From Chamaecrista fasciculata (lineage: Eukaryota; Streptophyta; Magnoliopsida; Fabales; Fabaceae): DNA of 64,000 bases. Both the position numbers and the translations under genes were made by a program. This document shows positions 42,136-54,000 of the stretch, in pieces (the first letter of the stretch is position 1; every line of letters starts with the position of its first letter). The stretch spans positions 30,327 through 94,326 of the forward strand of contig QANZ01029950.1 of assembly GCA_003254925.1 (NCBI GenBank), read 5' to 3'. Below the pieces are notes generated by a model. The model was not told where the DNA came from. It made no database searches and saw only the letters and a list, made by a program, of their open reading frames with translations.

Positions 42136-45100
42136 TCAAAAGTGCATGATCTTAGGAGCAAACCTGAGAAGCCTAGTCAAAGATCCAGGCGAGAACTTCC
42201 TCGCAAAAAGATAACAAACATGCTTTATTGTCTCATTCTTCCCACCATTAATGTATTTGTACTCACACTTCTTCCCTCTCAAACCCCTCAACAACTCCAC
42301 AGTAACCTCAGGCCTCAAAAACCGAACCGGATGCGGTCCACCCCTAGACCAATCCACCCACGTCAAACTCCGGTTCACATTAGTCCCCCAATGTTCCACA
42401 CTCACAAACGTCGCCAAGTAATGCTCATCCGCATAACACCACCCTTTACAATTCTCCTCAAAAGCCGGGAAAAAACGCCGGTCCGAGACGACCTCAATCG
42501 CGAGCCGGCGATCGAGCTCGAACCACTGCGAGCCCTTGCGCCATTGCCGGAGCGTGATCCGGGGGAGCATGCGGTGGGTGTAGCGGCCACGGCCGACCGA
42601 GGACGGGTCGTCGTAGGACATGACGTGGCTGGAGGAGGAGGAGTTGAGAAGGTAAGAGTATATGGTGGAGAAGTTGAAGAGTGGGATGCAAGATTCAGAG
42701 AGAAGAATGAAGTGTTGGTTTGAGATGTCTAGAAGTGCATTTGCTAGAAGACGACGTTCTGCTATTATCATGTTTACGTTGCCCCATGATACTTCCTGCA
42801 TGATGAACACAAGTTTAATTATATACACAATCAAGATTAATTAATTATTGTTGATTGTAGTTACCGGGAGTAAAACTCATCTTCTAGTTCTTAAATTATA
42901 TGAATGAATGTTGTTAATTTAGATATTGATTTTTTTAGGTTAAAGTGTATTTTTGGTTTCTTATTTTTAGGTAAGTTGTAATATAATTTTTTATTTTTTC
43001 TTACGATTTTAGTCCTGCAAGTTTAAAAGTTTCTCAAAAGTTTCAGTTTTCATCCTAAACCTACAATTTTGATCAAAGAACAAAAAAAAAAAAAAGACTT
43101 GTCAAGATAACACGTAATTTCCAAAGATAAAGATATATGAGTAAATTAACAATTTGATCTATAAAAGATTAAAATAAACATTCAGTTCATAAAAGATAAA
43201 AAATGGTTTACTTTTCCGTCCGTAAAAGATAAAAATGATATATTATTTAATAAAAAAAGTCTAATTAGTATACATACAAAGAGTGGTACTGACAGGGACC
43301 AATCTGGTGGGGAAGAAGAGACTTCAAGCAGAAGGCACCGACGAAGTCGATGGGATCCTCAGCCAAAGTCGCACGACCAAAGCGGCGGCGACGACAAATC
43401 GGGAAGCGGAACGAGGAAGAGGAAATCTCGTTGGGCTGACGAGGAAGAGGAAGTACCACTCTTTGTATATACTGTGGTTGGGTATAGATAAGTTTTAATA
43501 TGTTGCATATAGATCTTATTTCAGTCCATTTCATCTTATTTTGCCACATCGTGATCCTAGTCACTATGTCACGTCATACTTAACGGCTAAATATGGATGA
43601 AATTCACCAAGGGACTAACGGTGGAACCTTTTGAGAAGTTATGGGACTAAAATTGCAACAAAAAAAGTTATGGGACCAAAATGAAACCTTTGTCATAGTT
43701 ATGGGACCAAAAGTGCACTTAAGCCTAATCTTAAATAATGTCTCTTCTAGATTAAGAAAAAAAATACATGTTGCTAATTTTTACTTAATTGGGGGTGTCT
43801 TTATTAGGGGCCTCTTTGAGGTACCACATTTTAAATGCAAGTAGGCGTGGGATTTATTGGCTATTGGAAATTCAGGTCATGTGGGCCTAAATGGGTTTTG
43901 ATTTGGAGTTATCAATTCTTTTTTGGCCATTCTTTACATTTTCTCCATTGTGTGTCGGTCGTTACCATTAAACATGGATCTTATCTATACTCGCTTTGGC
44001 CAATTCCACTTATTCAACCTCCATATGGCGTTTGTTTTTCCTCTCGTGCTTTCCAAATTAAATTAAGGCGAAAATATACTTTTGGTCCTCAAACTTTATA
44101 TCAACTATCAATTTCATCCTCAATGTTTCACATTTTAGTCAATTTCATCGGTCCATTAAGTTCTTTCAATTAATTAATGACAAACTTCATCTTGCTTTTC
44201 AATGAGTTAAAATTTTAATTTCTTTTTCTATCTATCAATTTTATATTACATGTCATTAGCTACGTAAATTATATCATTAATATTTGGCAAAAGTAAGCAA
44301 AATGTGAAACACTAAGGACGAAATTGACCAAAAAAAATATTAGGGATGAAACTGACAGTTGGTGTAATATTTGAGGACGAAAACGTATTTTTGCCTTAAT
44401 TGGACACCAAAACGGATTCTTTACTTCTAATATAAAAAATCAATTTTATACCTTCCCCTGTTATGTTCTGTTTTCAGATCCTACCTTTATTTTTCTAATT
44501 TTTTTTTTTTTTACTTCATTTCAAATCATATTCACAATCGATGCTAAGATAGAGTCAACAAATGAACATAACAGAAATTTATTTAAAAAAAAAAAACTAA
44601 CCTTGCTGGGAATTCTTCGACCATGAAAAACGGGACTTTCTGGGTCTGATCCATTATAAGAGGGATTGGAGTGGACGTAGATTGAGTAATACCTTTCATG
44701 TCCTTTGAAGAATAATTCCCACAATGGAGCCAAAAACAAAGGACCCCTCGTTAAGAACAAGAAGGCCACTTTAGGAATTCTATCAAATGGGTATTCTTGG
44801 ATCTTAGGAACCATTGAAGCTCTCCATAGAAGCTCTTCATCGTCCATATCATGCATCACTGGAGGAGGTTCTAGAAGATTCTTCAACCCCACATGACTAG
44901 AATTCGAAATTTCAATACTTGAAGTAATAATTGTTGGTGTTGTTGATGATGGTAATGGTGGAGGAGGAAAATAGAGTTGGGTGAAATTAAGGCTGAAATT
45001 GCATCCTTTGACATAGAAACTTATGGTGATTCCAAGGGTGATTCCGCAGCCTAAAACAAGGAGGAAGGAAAGGAAACGAATGATTTGGAATTGGGTGTTG

Positions 45101-45156
45101 AAAAGCTTCGAAACTGAGTTTAATGGGTAGTGGAGATTTGGTGATGAGTTCTTCAT
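42136..45156 (-). CDS. Core-2/I-branching-type glycosyltransferase (GT14-like, BC10 family)
   Basis: Predicted Golgi type II membrane glycosyltransferase. Exon 1 is 45156-44602 and exon 2 is 42795-42136 on the minus strand, joined in phase 0 (agcaag|gttag ... catgcag|gaagt), giving 404 aa. A short cytosolic tail, one membrane anchor (about 27-49) and a Pro-rich stem (PPPPLPSST) precede the catalytic domain: [87 protein letters not shown]. These are the signature blocks of the plant DUF266/GT14-like family. Length is normal. The 1.8-kb intron is filled with nested MITEs. Acceptor sugar is unknown. Similar to Arabidopsis At1g68390, from memory. Confidence 0.93.
42938..43725. mobile_element. MULE-type MITE in the glycosyltransferase intron, with nested inserts
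   Basis: The left arm (ggttaaagtgtatttttgg, then acgattttagtcctgc) pairs with the right-arm reverse complement (ggcttaagtgcacttttgg, then gcaattttagtccc). Between them lie a partial 'gagtaaactaac' MITE (43139-43275) and a 190-bp inverted-repeat cassette (43276-43465). No target duplication is clear. Confidence 0.55.
43276..43465. repeat. GC-rich 190-bp cassette with perfect 15-bp inverted ends
   Basis: acaaagagtggtact (43276-43290) and agtaccactctttgt (43451-43465) are exact inverses. The 160-bp interior is GC-rich and exon-like (gcggcggcgacgac), unlike the AT-rich surroundings, and is open on the minus strand. It could be a captured gene fragment in a small transposon or part of a retroposed exon. 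I do not recognise its product. Confidence 0.6.
44067..44395. mobile_element. MULE-type MITE in the glycosyltransferase intron
   Basis: Ends GGCGAAAATATACTTTTGGTC and reverse-complement GGCAAAAATACGTTTTCGTCC lead into caactatcaatttcatcc arms. It belongs to the 'actaattttgtccc' group. Flanks ttaaattaa and ttaattgga match only partly. Confidence 0.65.
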
Positions 45157-45453
45157 CTTCGAAAGAAATGGAAAAAAAAAATTAGTTGTGTTATGTATAT
45201 AATAAAAAATAAGGAATATGATAGACTTTAAGAGAAGGTTTTCTTCTCAGTAAAGGGTATGTTATGTATATATATATATATATATGTCTGGTGAGGAGAA
45301 CACTTTAAGGAGAAGATAGATATATAAAAAGGTAATCTATATATCAAAGCGCAATATGCTTTTGTATGAGATAATTAGGATCGGAAGATAAAAACTGATC
45401 CAAAATGTGTAAGGCACTCGAAAGAAGAGATTATTAAAGAGGTTTTAAAAGTC

Positions 45454-45490
<37 letters not shown>

Positions 45491-45613
45491 GAATGCATGT
45501 GTTTTGATGGAGTTTGACAATGGGTTTGAAGTTTGAAGTTTGAAGGGTAGGATGATGGTGATTGGTGAGAAGGCAAGGCGGCTTGGTCTTTCTTGATGGG
45601 TGTGTTTTAGTTA
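45157..45613 (-). promoter_or_regulatory. Upstream region of the glycosyltransferase gene
   Basis: It holds an (AT)n run at about 45267-45285 and a (GA)n microsatellite at 45456-45487 (about 16 units). On the minus strand the latter is a CT-rich tract of the kind often found in plant 5' regions. No TATA box is assigned. Confidence 0.4.
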
Positions 45614-46022
45614 GAGTAAACTAGTAATTCGGTCCATAAAAGATTATCGAATTGATAGCTCAATCCCTAAAAGATTAAAATACATATTTAATCTCTGAAA
45701 GATCAAGCATGTACTTTTTAATTCCTAAAAATAAAAATGGTATATTATTTAGTTCATAAAAAGGATTAATCGGTATACCGTTTGACTTTTAAGGACTAAA
45801 TCATACATTTTAATCTTTCATGGTCGAGTTGTAAGCTCAGTGGTCTTTCAAACTATATACTTTTTAATTCTTAAAAGATAAAAATGATATACTATTTAGT
45901 CTATATAAAAGACTAATTAGTATATTATTTTAAATTTTCAAGAACTAAATTGTATATTTCGATCTTTTAGAGATAGGGTTGTCAGTTCAGTGGTTTTTTA
46001 AGACCAAATTGTTAGTTTACTC
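45614..46022. mobile_element. MULE-type MITE, 'gagtaaactaacaatttggtcc' family (409 bp)
   Basis: Starts GAGTAAACTAGTAATTCGGTCC and ends with the reverse complement of GAGTAAACTAACAATTTGGTC. Flanks ttttagtta (45605-45613) and ttttagttt (46023-46031) agree at 8 of 9 positions. No ORF. Confidence 0.75.
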
Positions 46023-46223
46023 TTTTAGTTTATTAATTAATTAATTTTTGGTCTGTTACTTTAAAATAAAAATAACAGCTTCTTCGTTACTTAATAAAAT
46101 TCCACAAACTGTTCTTGCTGATTATGGAAATGAAAGTGGAAAGCTCGAGAATATCAATAGGTTTGGTGTACAAACAACGAAACGGAAGCTGCCAAGCTGG
46201 ATAGCCTCAATTCAGTTTTTTTA

Positions 46224-46286
46224 GGTGAAAGTGTCAATTTGGTCCCATATAAGCAAAAGATATAGGGCTAAATTTATACTTTGACC
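46224..46286. mobile_element. 63-bp remnant: two MITE arms with no core
   Basis: ggtgaaagtgtcaatttgg at the left and the reverse complement of ggtcaaagtataaatttag at the right are the two ends of the family at 16541-16908, separated by almost nothing. The flanks are T-runs on both sides. This looks like an internally deleted copy or a minimal hairpin element. Confidence 0.55.
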
Positions 46287-46395
46287 TTTTTTTTTTATTT
46301 ATCTGCTCTGTATAAAAAATATTAAGTTTGTTGGCCAAAAAAAAAAAAGAAAATATTAAGTTTAATATAAGTAAACGCAAATAATAATAATAAAT

Positions 46396-47361
46396 NNNNN
46401 NNNNNNNNNNNNNNNNNNNNNNNNNNNNNNNNNNNNNNNNNNNNNNNNNNNNNNNNNNNNNNNNNNNNNNNNNNNNNNNNNNNNNNNNNNNNNNNNNNNN
46501 NNNNNNNNNNNNNNNNNNNNNNNNNNNNNNNNNNNNNNNNNNNNNNNNNNNNNNNNNNNNNNNNNNNNNNNNNNNNNNNNNNNNNNNNNNNNNNNNNNNN
46601 NNNNNNNNNNNNNNNNNNNNNNNNNNNNNNNNNNNNNNNNNNNNNNNNNNNNNNNNNNNNNNNNNNNNNNNNNNNNNNNNNNNNNNNNNNNNNNNNNNNN
46701 NNNNNNNNNNNNNNNNNNNNNNNNNNNNNNNNNNNNNNNNNNNNNNNNNNNNNNNNNNNNNNNNNNNNNNNNNNNNNNNNNNNNNNNNNNNNNNNNNNNN
46801 NNNNNNNNNNNNNNNNNNNNNNNNNNNNNNNNNNNNNNNNNNNNNNNNNNNNNNNNNNNNNNNNNNNNNNNNNNNNNNNNNNNNNNNNNNNNNNNNNNNN
46901 NNNNNNNNNNNNNNNNNNNNNNNNNNNNNNNNNNNNNNNNNNNNNNNNNNNNNNNNNNNNNNNNNNNNNNNNNNNNNNNNNNNNNNNNNNNNNNNNNNNN
47001 NNNNNNNNNNNNNNNNNNNNNNNNNNNNNNNNNNNNNNNNNNNNNNNNNNNNNNNNNNNNNNNNNNNNNNNNNNNNNNNNNNNNNNNNNNNNNNNNNNNN
47101 NNNNNNNNNNNNNNNNNNNNNNNNNNNNNNNNNNNNNNNNNNNNNNNNNNNNNNNNNNNNNNNNNNNNNNNNNNNNNNNNNNNNNNNNNNNNNNNNNNNN
47201 NNNNNNNNNNNNNNNNNNNNNNNNNNNNNNNNNNNNNNNNNNNNNNNNNNNNNNNNNNNNNNNNNNNNNNNNNNNNNNNNNNNNNNNNNNNNNNNNNNNN
47301 NNNNNNNNNNNNNNNNNNNNNNNNNNNNNNNNNNNNNNNNNNNNNNNNNNNNNNNNNNNNN
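46396..47361. other. Assembly gap (966 N)
   Basis: Run of N with AT-rich repeats on the left and a palindromic 'ggataccc' repeat on the right, both likely causes of assembly failure. Real length is unknown. Confidence 0.99.
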
Positions 47362-47860
47362 GATACGGATATTACCTTCGGATACCCTATATCCGTCCGA
47401 AATGAACGGATAGTTAGGGTATCCGATATCCGATACCCTATTATTTATTTAATTTTTATATTTTACATTTAATTTAATGTCTTCTGTATAATTATTTAAT
47501 TATATTTATATTTTTTATATATAATCATTTTTTAGTTACTTTATGTTTAATTATTGTATTTTAAAAAAGAAATTTAAAATATAAATAAATCATAATTTTA
47601 TTTATTTATTTTAGTTAGTGGGTATTGGATATCGGGTACCCGGTATATCCAATTTATAAAATAGGATACCCTATCCTATATTTATAATTTTTTCGGATAT
47701 TTCGGGTATTTCGGATACCCGTCGGATACCGGATATCTGATAGGATACGGATACTAATTTATCGGATACGGATAGGGTACGGATATTGGATAGAGTAAAC
47801 GGATACGAATACAAAAAGTGACAAAACCACCGGATACCCTATCCGTTACCATCCCTAAAC
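47362..47860. mobile_element. hAT-like repeat with 'ggatacccta' inverted text
   Basis: Many copies of ggatacccta and its inverse flank an AT core. The right end reads taccatccctaaa, reverse complement TTTAGGGATGGTA, of the kind seen at plant hAT-type ends. The left end lies in the gap. Confidence 0.45.
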
Positions 47861-50019
47861 GAAAGTATCAAGCAAGCAGAGAGAAGAGAGCTCGAGCGGC
47901 TAGGAGGAAAGACATCCTTTTCCTTTATGGGATGTCAAATTGCCAATTGTGATGGATTTAGGCAAGTTTGGGATCTCATTTGGAACATTATTTCATTTCA
48001 CTAATGAATCTACATTATAATTGTTAATTGAGATGTTTGTTTTAGCAACAAAATTTATTATTTCATTCAAAATATCATTTTGTTAACATTATTATTTCAT
48101 TATCTATTTAATTACTAACATATTCCTACTCAAACACTTATAATTAATAACAAATATAAAAAAAAAATTAGGCAAAATAGAATTTTTAATTACCCTAATT
48201 TATCACACTTTAATTTTCTCTCTCAATCCATTATGTCTTATCAATTTTTTTTTCACTCATACACTTCTCTCTCTCTCACATCTCTCTCACACATTTGACA
48301 CACATATATATTATATATATGATTGATAGTAGTTTAATTAAAGATAAATTATTTTTGTATTTAGAATTATACAAATTCAACAGTTAGTATTTGAGTAGTG
48401 AAAATATGACTTTTGGTATATTAGTAATCCTTCATTTATTGTTTTGGTTATATTAGTAATATTTTTTGTAGTGTAAAAAAATATATATATTTGAAAAAGA
48501 GAAATGATATAAAATATACAATTCAAGCCTTGAATTTTTAGGACCAAAATGACCATTTAACCTATGAAATTTTACCTAATTAATTTTCATTACTTAGAGA
48601 TAAATTATTTGTTCCAGAATTTGTAAAGTTTATTCTACTTTTTTCCCTCTATTTTTTGATCATTCAATTTGAGAAAGTCTTGATTATTGATGATTTCTAT
48701 TTTATTAGGATCGATTCACTTAAATCGATACAAAATATGAACCAAATATTAGCTTTAGAATTTTCATGTTATTAATATTTTGATCATTCAATTTATTTTG
48801 TAGTCATTGAACTTCAGAGAAACCTGACCGTTGATAGTTGCAATTTTCCAGGAGCCTAGAATAAAATTTTACACATTTTAAGGACTGATTCATAGAATTG
48901 ATACAAAATCATGGACCAAAATTGTATGTTTTCAAGAATTTCTATGTTATTTGCATTTTGGTTCCATCATCTCATTTACATAAAGCATTTCAAACCTTCA
49001 TTCCAAAATTTATCGTTAGCACAAATTCCAAGACAATTTAATTACCATTTCATCCCATTAAACCACAACCAAACACCTATAATTTCATTTCATTATCTCT
49101 ATTTCATTATCAATTAACATTTCTACTCCTATACAATTTTTTTAAAAAAAATTCATAAAACTATTTCAACCAACCACAATCTTTACATACCCTTTTATAT
49201 AATTTCACATCCTATTTAACATCATTATCTCTCAAATTATCCAAACATCATTATATCATTTTATTTCATTAACTAATTAACTAATCATGGTCCCAACTCT
49301 TTAGAAGTTCCTAAATCCTCACATTAACTAATCATGCTATCCTCTTCATGACCCATCAACCCACAAAAATAGCAACATACATCCACATTATTACCAATGT
49401 TGAGGCCCCTTTTGATTTGCTTTGAAAACATGTTGATTGTTAGATTCAAACAAATAATTAAAATCATAAAATTTTAACGACAAACTGGTGTAAACTATGA
49501 GATCAATAAATTAAACCTACTTTTAAAGAAAAAAGAAAGAAAGAAAGTTAGATCATACCTTCAGTCACCAACAGATTTGTGCTCTGTTTGTTTCAATTCC
49601 ACAAACAAATACGTCACCTAAAGAGTCGATTCAGCATTGAGAGAATTCAGCTTCCTACTCATTTATAACAGTAACACAATTTGGTAGTTTCAAATTTTTC
49701 AACATAAGCAATAGTCCATAATTTTTTCTTCTATCACTCGCTATCATATAATTGACTGTTTTAAAACAGACTCTTCAATATCATTAGTTTATTGACAAAT
49801 CTGCAAATCTGAAAGTAAATATTAAAAAGCTTCACCTAATTCCCCCCGCCCCCCACCCCAAAAAAGAAATTACACAAGAGATCTATGATCTGTTAAGGGA
49901 TTTGGGAAAGGACAAAAAGAACAAGAATTGAACCCATGACATCAAAAGTCTTGAAGTTTGAAGATGGTGGCAATTGTTCTGCATTTTAGTCTCTTCACTC
50001 TGAACATGGAAAATCAGTG
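47861..50019. other. Intergenic DNA with MITE-like fragments
   Basis: No gene is visible. At 48940-49290 lies a repeat with text such as ttcatttcattatctc and tatccaaacatcatta, similar in style to 61640-61945; both are probably old MITEs. An (AT)n and (CT)n area lies at 48255-48325. A short run of C (tccccccgccccccacccc) at about 49841-49860 is notable only as low-complexity. Confidence 0.45.
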
Positions 50020-50235
50020 AGTTTGCTTTTTAACTGAGTAGAACACAGCAAAGCCAGCCACAGCCATAGCCACAGACCCAGCAATAAGAAATGGATGTCT
50101 TCCTATATGTAAGCTACTACTAAAGTAAGCCAATGTCCACCGAGATAGAAATTGCAGCCCACACGTGTGTTGGAACTTGGGAATTGAAAATCCCTATGTA
50201 GCAGTATGCTCTGTCAGTTCCAGTAGAGAACAGCC
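50020..50235 (-). pseudogene. Unidentified gene fragment, C-terminal membrane-anchor-like
   Basis: On the minus strand a frame reads GTDRAYCYIGIFNSQVPT then, one base out of frame after DIGLL, SSSLHIGRHPFLIAGSVAM and a hydrophobic stretch ending SVKKQTH and a stop. The composition is coding-like and richer in GC than the surroundings. The frame change and lack of upstream exons suggest a decayed or incomplete gene. I do not recognise the family. Confidence 0.4.
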
Positions 50236-50257
50236 AAGCTTACAAATAATTCTTTTT

Positions 50258-50507
50258 GGGATAATCTTCTTTTTAGTCTTTAAATTTATCACAAAACTAT
50301 GATTTAGTCCTTGAATATTAAAAAAACCTTTTTTTGGTACCTTGATTTTGTCACAAACATCAACTATTTAGTTTTTCAAGATAATGTTTCAGGGACTAAA
50401 TAGTTAACATTTGTAAAAAAATCAGGGGCAAAAAAGTGTATTTCTAATATACCGGGAATAGATTGTAGTTTTGGAACAAATTCAAAGATCAAAAAAAAGA
50501 TTTTCTC
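50258..50507. mobile_element. MULE-type MITE, family B-like (250 bp)
   Basis: gggataatcttctttttag at the left pairs with reverse complement gagaaaatcttttttttga at the right; arms continue through aaatttatcacaaaacta and aatttgttccaaaacta. Flanks attcttttt and atttttttc agree at 7 of 9 positions. A close relative lies at 57224-57467. Confidence 0.65.
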
Positions 50508-51058
50508 ATTTTTTTCTCTTATAATGATACAATACAGGAGTCTTCGCTATCTAAATGCTATTTCAAAGCAAACAATGGATGTTGCAGGTGGGTCTACGAA
50601 TGGGAGGAAGCTAGTGGGAAGTCAGACGTAGGTCAATCAGAGCTTTCCCACCTTGTCAAAAAATGGAACCAAACTAGAATTGAAAGTTTCTAGAGAGAAG
50701 TCCTGCAAAGTCTCAGAAATTGTGTATGTATTACTCAATATGGAATATGTCATCAATTCATTCAAACATGCTTCTGAACAATTTTCTCATGACACGGATA
50801 GAATTGCTATTTCATGGATTATAGACACTTCTTGTTTTTGGTACTTTGAGAGTTGTCATCATAATTCACACTTTTAGTTAAAACCAGGGTGGCAGATAAT
50901 ACATATGAAGCTATAATATGCATTTGCAGGGAAAGTAAACTGCAGTCTCAAAATATTTATGGAGTTCCATATTATTAGAGTTTATTAGTGTCTTAAAATT
51001 TTTCATTCTAGTTATTTAAAAAAATGATAGCTATAAACTCATTCTTGTCACTGGCGGA
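50508..51058. other. Spacer downstream of the MBL-fold gene
   Basis: It probably contains the 3' UTR of the minus-strand gene ending at 51059. A short open frame at 50653-50877 has no recognisable features and I do not call it a gene. Confidence 0.5.
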
Positions 51059-54000
51059 TCAATCTGAAACAACACCTAGCTTAGCAGCAAGAAAGAAAGA
51101 AGTAATCACCTTTGGTAACTTATCTTGCTGGGCTAGATGATCTATATGGAGCCTCACATTCCATGATGCAGCAATCCAGGCTCTACGGTCAACATCAGCA
51201 TATACTTTTGCAACAATGTCAAATAATGTTCTAGCTCCACCTTCAATTGCTGCCAAAATATTTGCTTCTCTGCTCCTTCGGTTCCTGCAATAATAAACAG
51301 AATTCCTCAGAGTTGAAATTCAAATTTTACGCTAAAAATTTGAATTTGTTAAGGAAAAGTGTTTTGGCTAAGTGAAAATCAAATTAAACCCACTCCTTAT
51401 TCCCCCTGTCTCTTCAAAAACCACAGGCCACAGCAAAAAGTGATTGTCTGATTGATGATTGATACCTGAGATAATCACACAGCATGTGCTTTGGCCACAA
51501 ATTAACTCTCCCATGCATCGGTATTAAAGAATGTGGAGAGAGCTCCAGAAAATTGTAAGTGGTTTGGAAGTATTCCTGCAAATAACAATATTATTAAGCT
51601 AAAAGATATGCACAGAATAATATAAAAATGTAATTTTGGTGGAATATGCACCCATCTTTCCCCCACATTTGAACAAGGGAAATAAAATAAAAATCGACAA
51701 AATTCCATCAAGCTCTGGGAGTTCACTAGCACTTGTACTTTACAAAGGGTATTGAATCACTGCAGTCTACAGTGTAGCACCATACAGATGTCAGAGCTTC
51801 TAAGGTAGCCCTGAGGGTTAACTAGCTTCATGGAAGCACTAAAATTGAATCTATTGCTTATTTTTGGCTAGGATGGGCAAATCAATTTTTACAAAATCAG
51901 CACAATACTATAGGCATAAGTAGGTAGTGGAAGAATATTTTGTATATTTTCAATCCTCGCATAAACAAGATTTTAGTTATGACTAATCCTTCTCCATTAT
52001 GAAACTTGTTTTTCCTTCGATGAGAAGTTTCCTTCATTCCTTGATAATAATTGTACACCAAATATAAAACAAATATAGACTCGTAGCAAATGTATACAAT
52101 TTTTTTTAAATGTAACAATGCAAGCATGTACCCTTATGCTTAAGAGGAGCTGACAGCAGCATGCAGAGGCAAACTACTGCTTCTTACTAGTAGTCCAAAC
52201 TCCATAATATAATAACATGAACATATGTAATTCAAAAAGTACTAGTAGTCTTTGGCACTTACAGCCATATTACCACCAGAATTTATGTCCAATGTAGCAC
52301 TTCCTTGGCTGAAATAAAACAAAGCATTCGTTAGCTCAAGTGAAAGGTAAAAGCTCAATAAATAAGGTAAATCTATCAATAAATATTGAAACTCAAGTGA
52401 AAGGTAAAAGCTCAAATAGTGTGGGACAAAGACAGAGATGGCACACCACGTTAAAAATTTAACAACAATACCATGAGTCAGATAGTAAGAGCAACAAAAT
52501 TAACAACACCAACACATACACTTGTACCATGACTTTTCTTTTTCTCTTATTTTTTGTGTTTAGCCTGATACTAATGACTACTGAGAGTAGATTAAGTTTT
52601 TGTCACTTTCCAGGCTAATATGCCAAAATCAAAATCTGTCTTCTTTGACTATCAGTCAAAATGTTGGAAGTTCTGAAAGCTTCCTGAACACTTTCACTAT
52701 TATAAGTTAAAATAAATAAGTACAAAAACAATTTCCCTCACCCACCTAACCGATAAAAGCAATGCCGTAAATAATTAAATATACATTCTATGACATATTG
52801 AAGTATTCAGAGCAGTTCCCACTAAGACATTGTTCAATATGAGGTTTCCAAAGGTTTTGGCTTGTTTCACTTCCATCCAGGCAAACACAAACGAGAAGTT
52901 TACATCCATGTGCAAGTAATAGCAAGACCTTGCAATCTGTCTAATCCATGGTTGATGATATTCAATGGAATCTTACCCTAAACAATGATCACCAACAATC
53001 AATGAATGAGTGTTCACATGAAGTAACGCCATATGACCATCTGTATGCCCCTGAATTGGAGAGATTATCATTATTCATTAGAAGATAGACGAATTTTAGA
53101 GATTTTATTGTTTAGATAAGAAAATTTTGTTATAGAGAGAGGATAGTAAAGGAAGGAAGACAAAATATCCTCTTAAATAAAGAGAAAGACTATCAAAACA
53201 TAAAACCAAAAAGAACACTAGTTTTTTTATTTCGTCAGGAGCCTAATCAGCCTAAAAGTTAAGCTATTAGAGGGAGACCCATAAATGGGTTTGATTTATT
53301 TATAATGCTAATTGAACCCTTCATAAAAATGCACTTTGGACTTGAAGAGAAGACAAAGCAAATGTCTGCCACTATGTTGTGTTAACCACTTTGTTGAAGA
53401 GATTTTGATAACATTTAAAATTAATTAAACTTTTAAAGATTAAGGTGCTATGTGAAGAGCCAAGAATAATTTTCTACTTACAGTTTTTTAAAAGAGTTCT
53501 CTCACATGTAAGGTGATGTTTTAAAATATAAGAGTATAAATATCATTACCAAAGCCATACACCTCAAACAAGATTATCAACTTTAAATTGGACATGAGGT
53601 TTAGAAAAAGAGGTTATAACCAAAGCCGATAACCACCAGATATGAAAAATGCTACAGAAAACAAGCTATACTCCTAACATAATTGATTATGAATGCAAGA
53701 GACCAGGACTGGCACAAAACTAACTCTTCATACCGGTGCAAAAATAACTCTCAATCTCTGATCACCAATATAAATGTCTTCATCTCCAGAAACTGAGGTA
53801 TAGCCAAGTGACCAGTCATCTGTAATCATGAAATACTGGATAAATAGGCTGGAGAAGTTCATATTTTCACTAAATCACATTGAAAACCTTAATAAACTAA
53901 AAGAAGGTACAAGTATCATAAATCGCTTACACAAAAAGATTCATGAATCATGACTTTTTAACCTGAATAGTTATAAAAAAAATAACAAATCTACTTTAAA

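Noticed and set aside
43265-43564. 99-codon minus-strand frame across the 15-bp inverted-repeat cassette
   Set aside because: It crosses the cassette boundaries into MITE sequence, so it cannot be one gene. Only the cassette interior is kept as a possible captured fragment.
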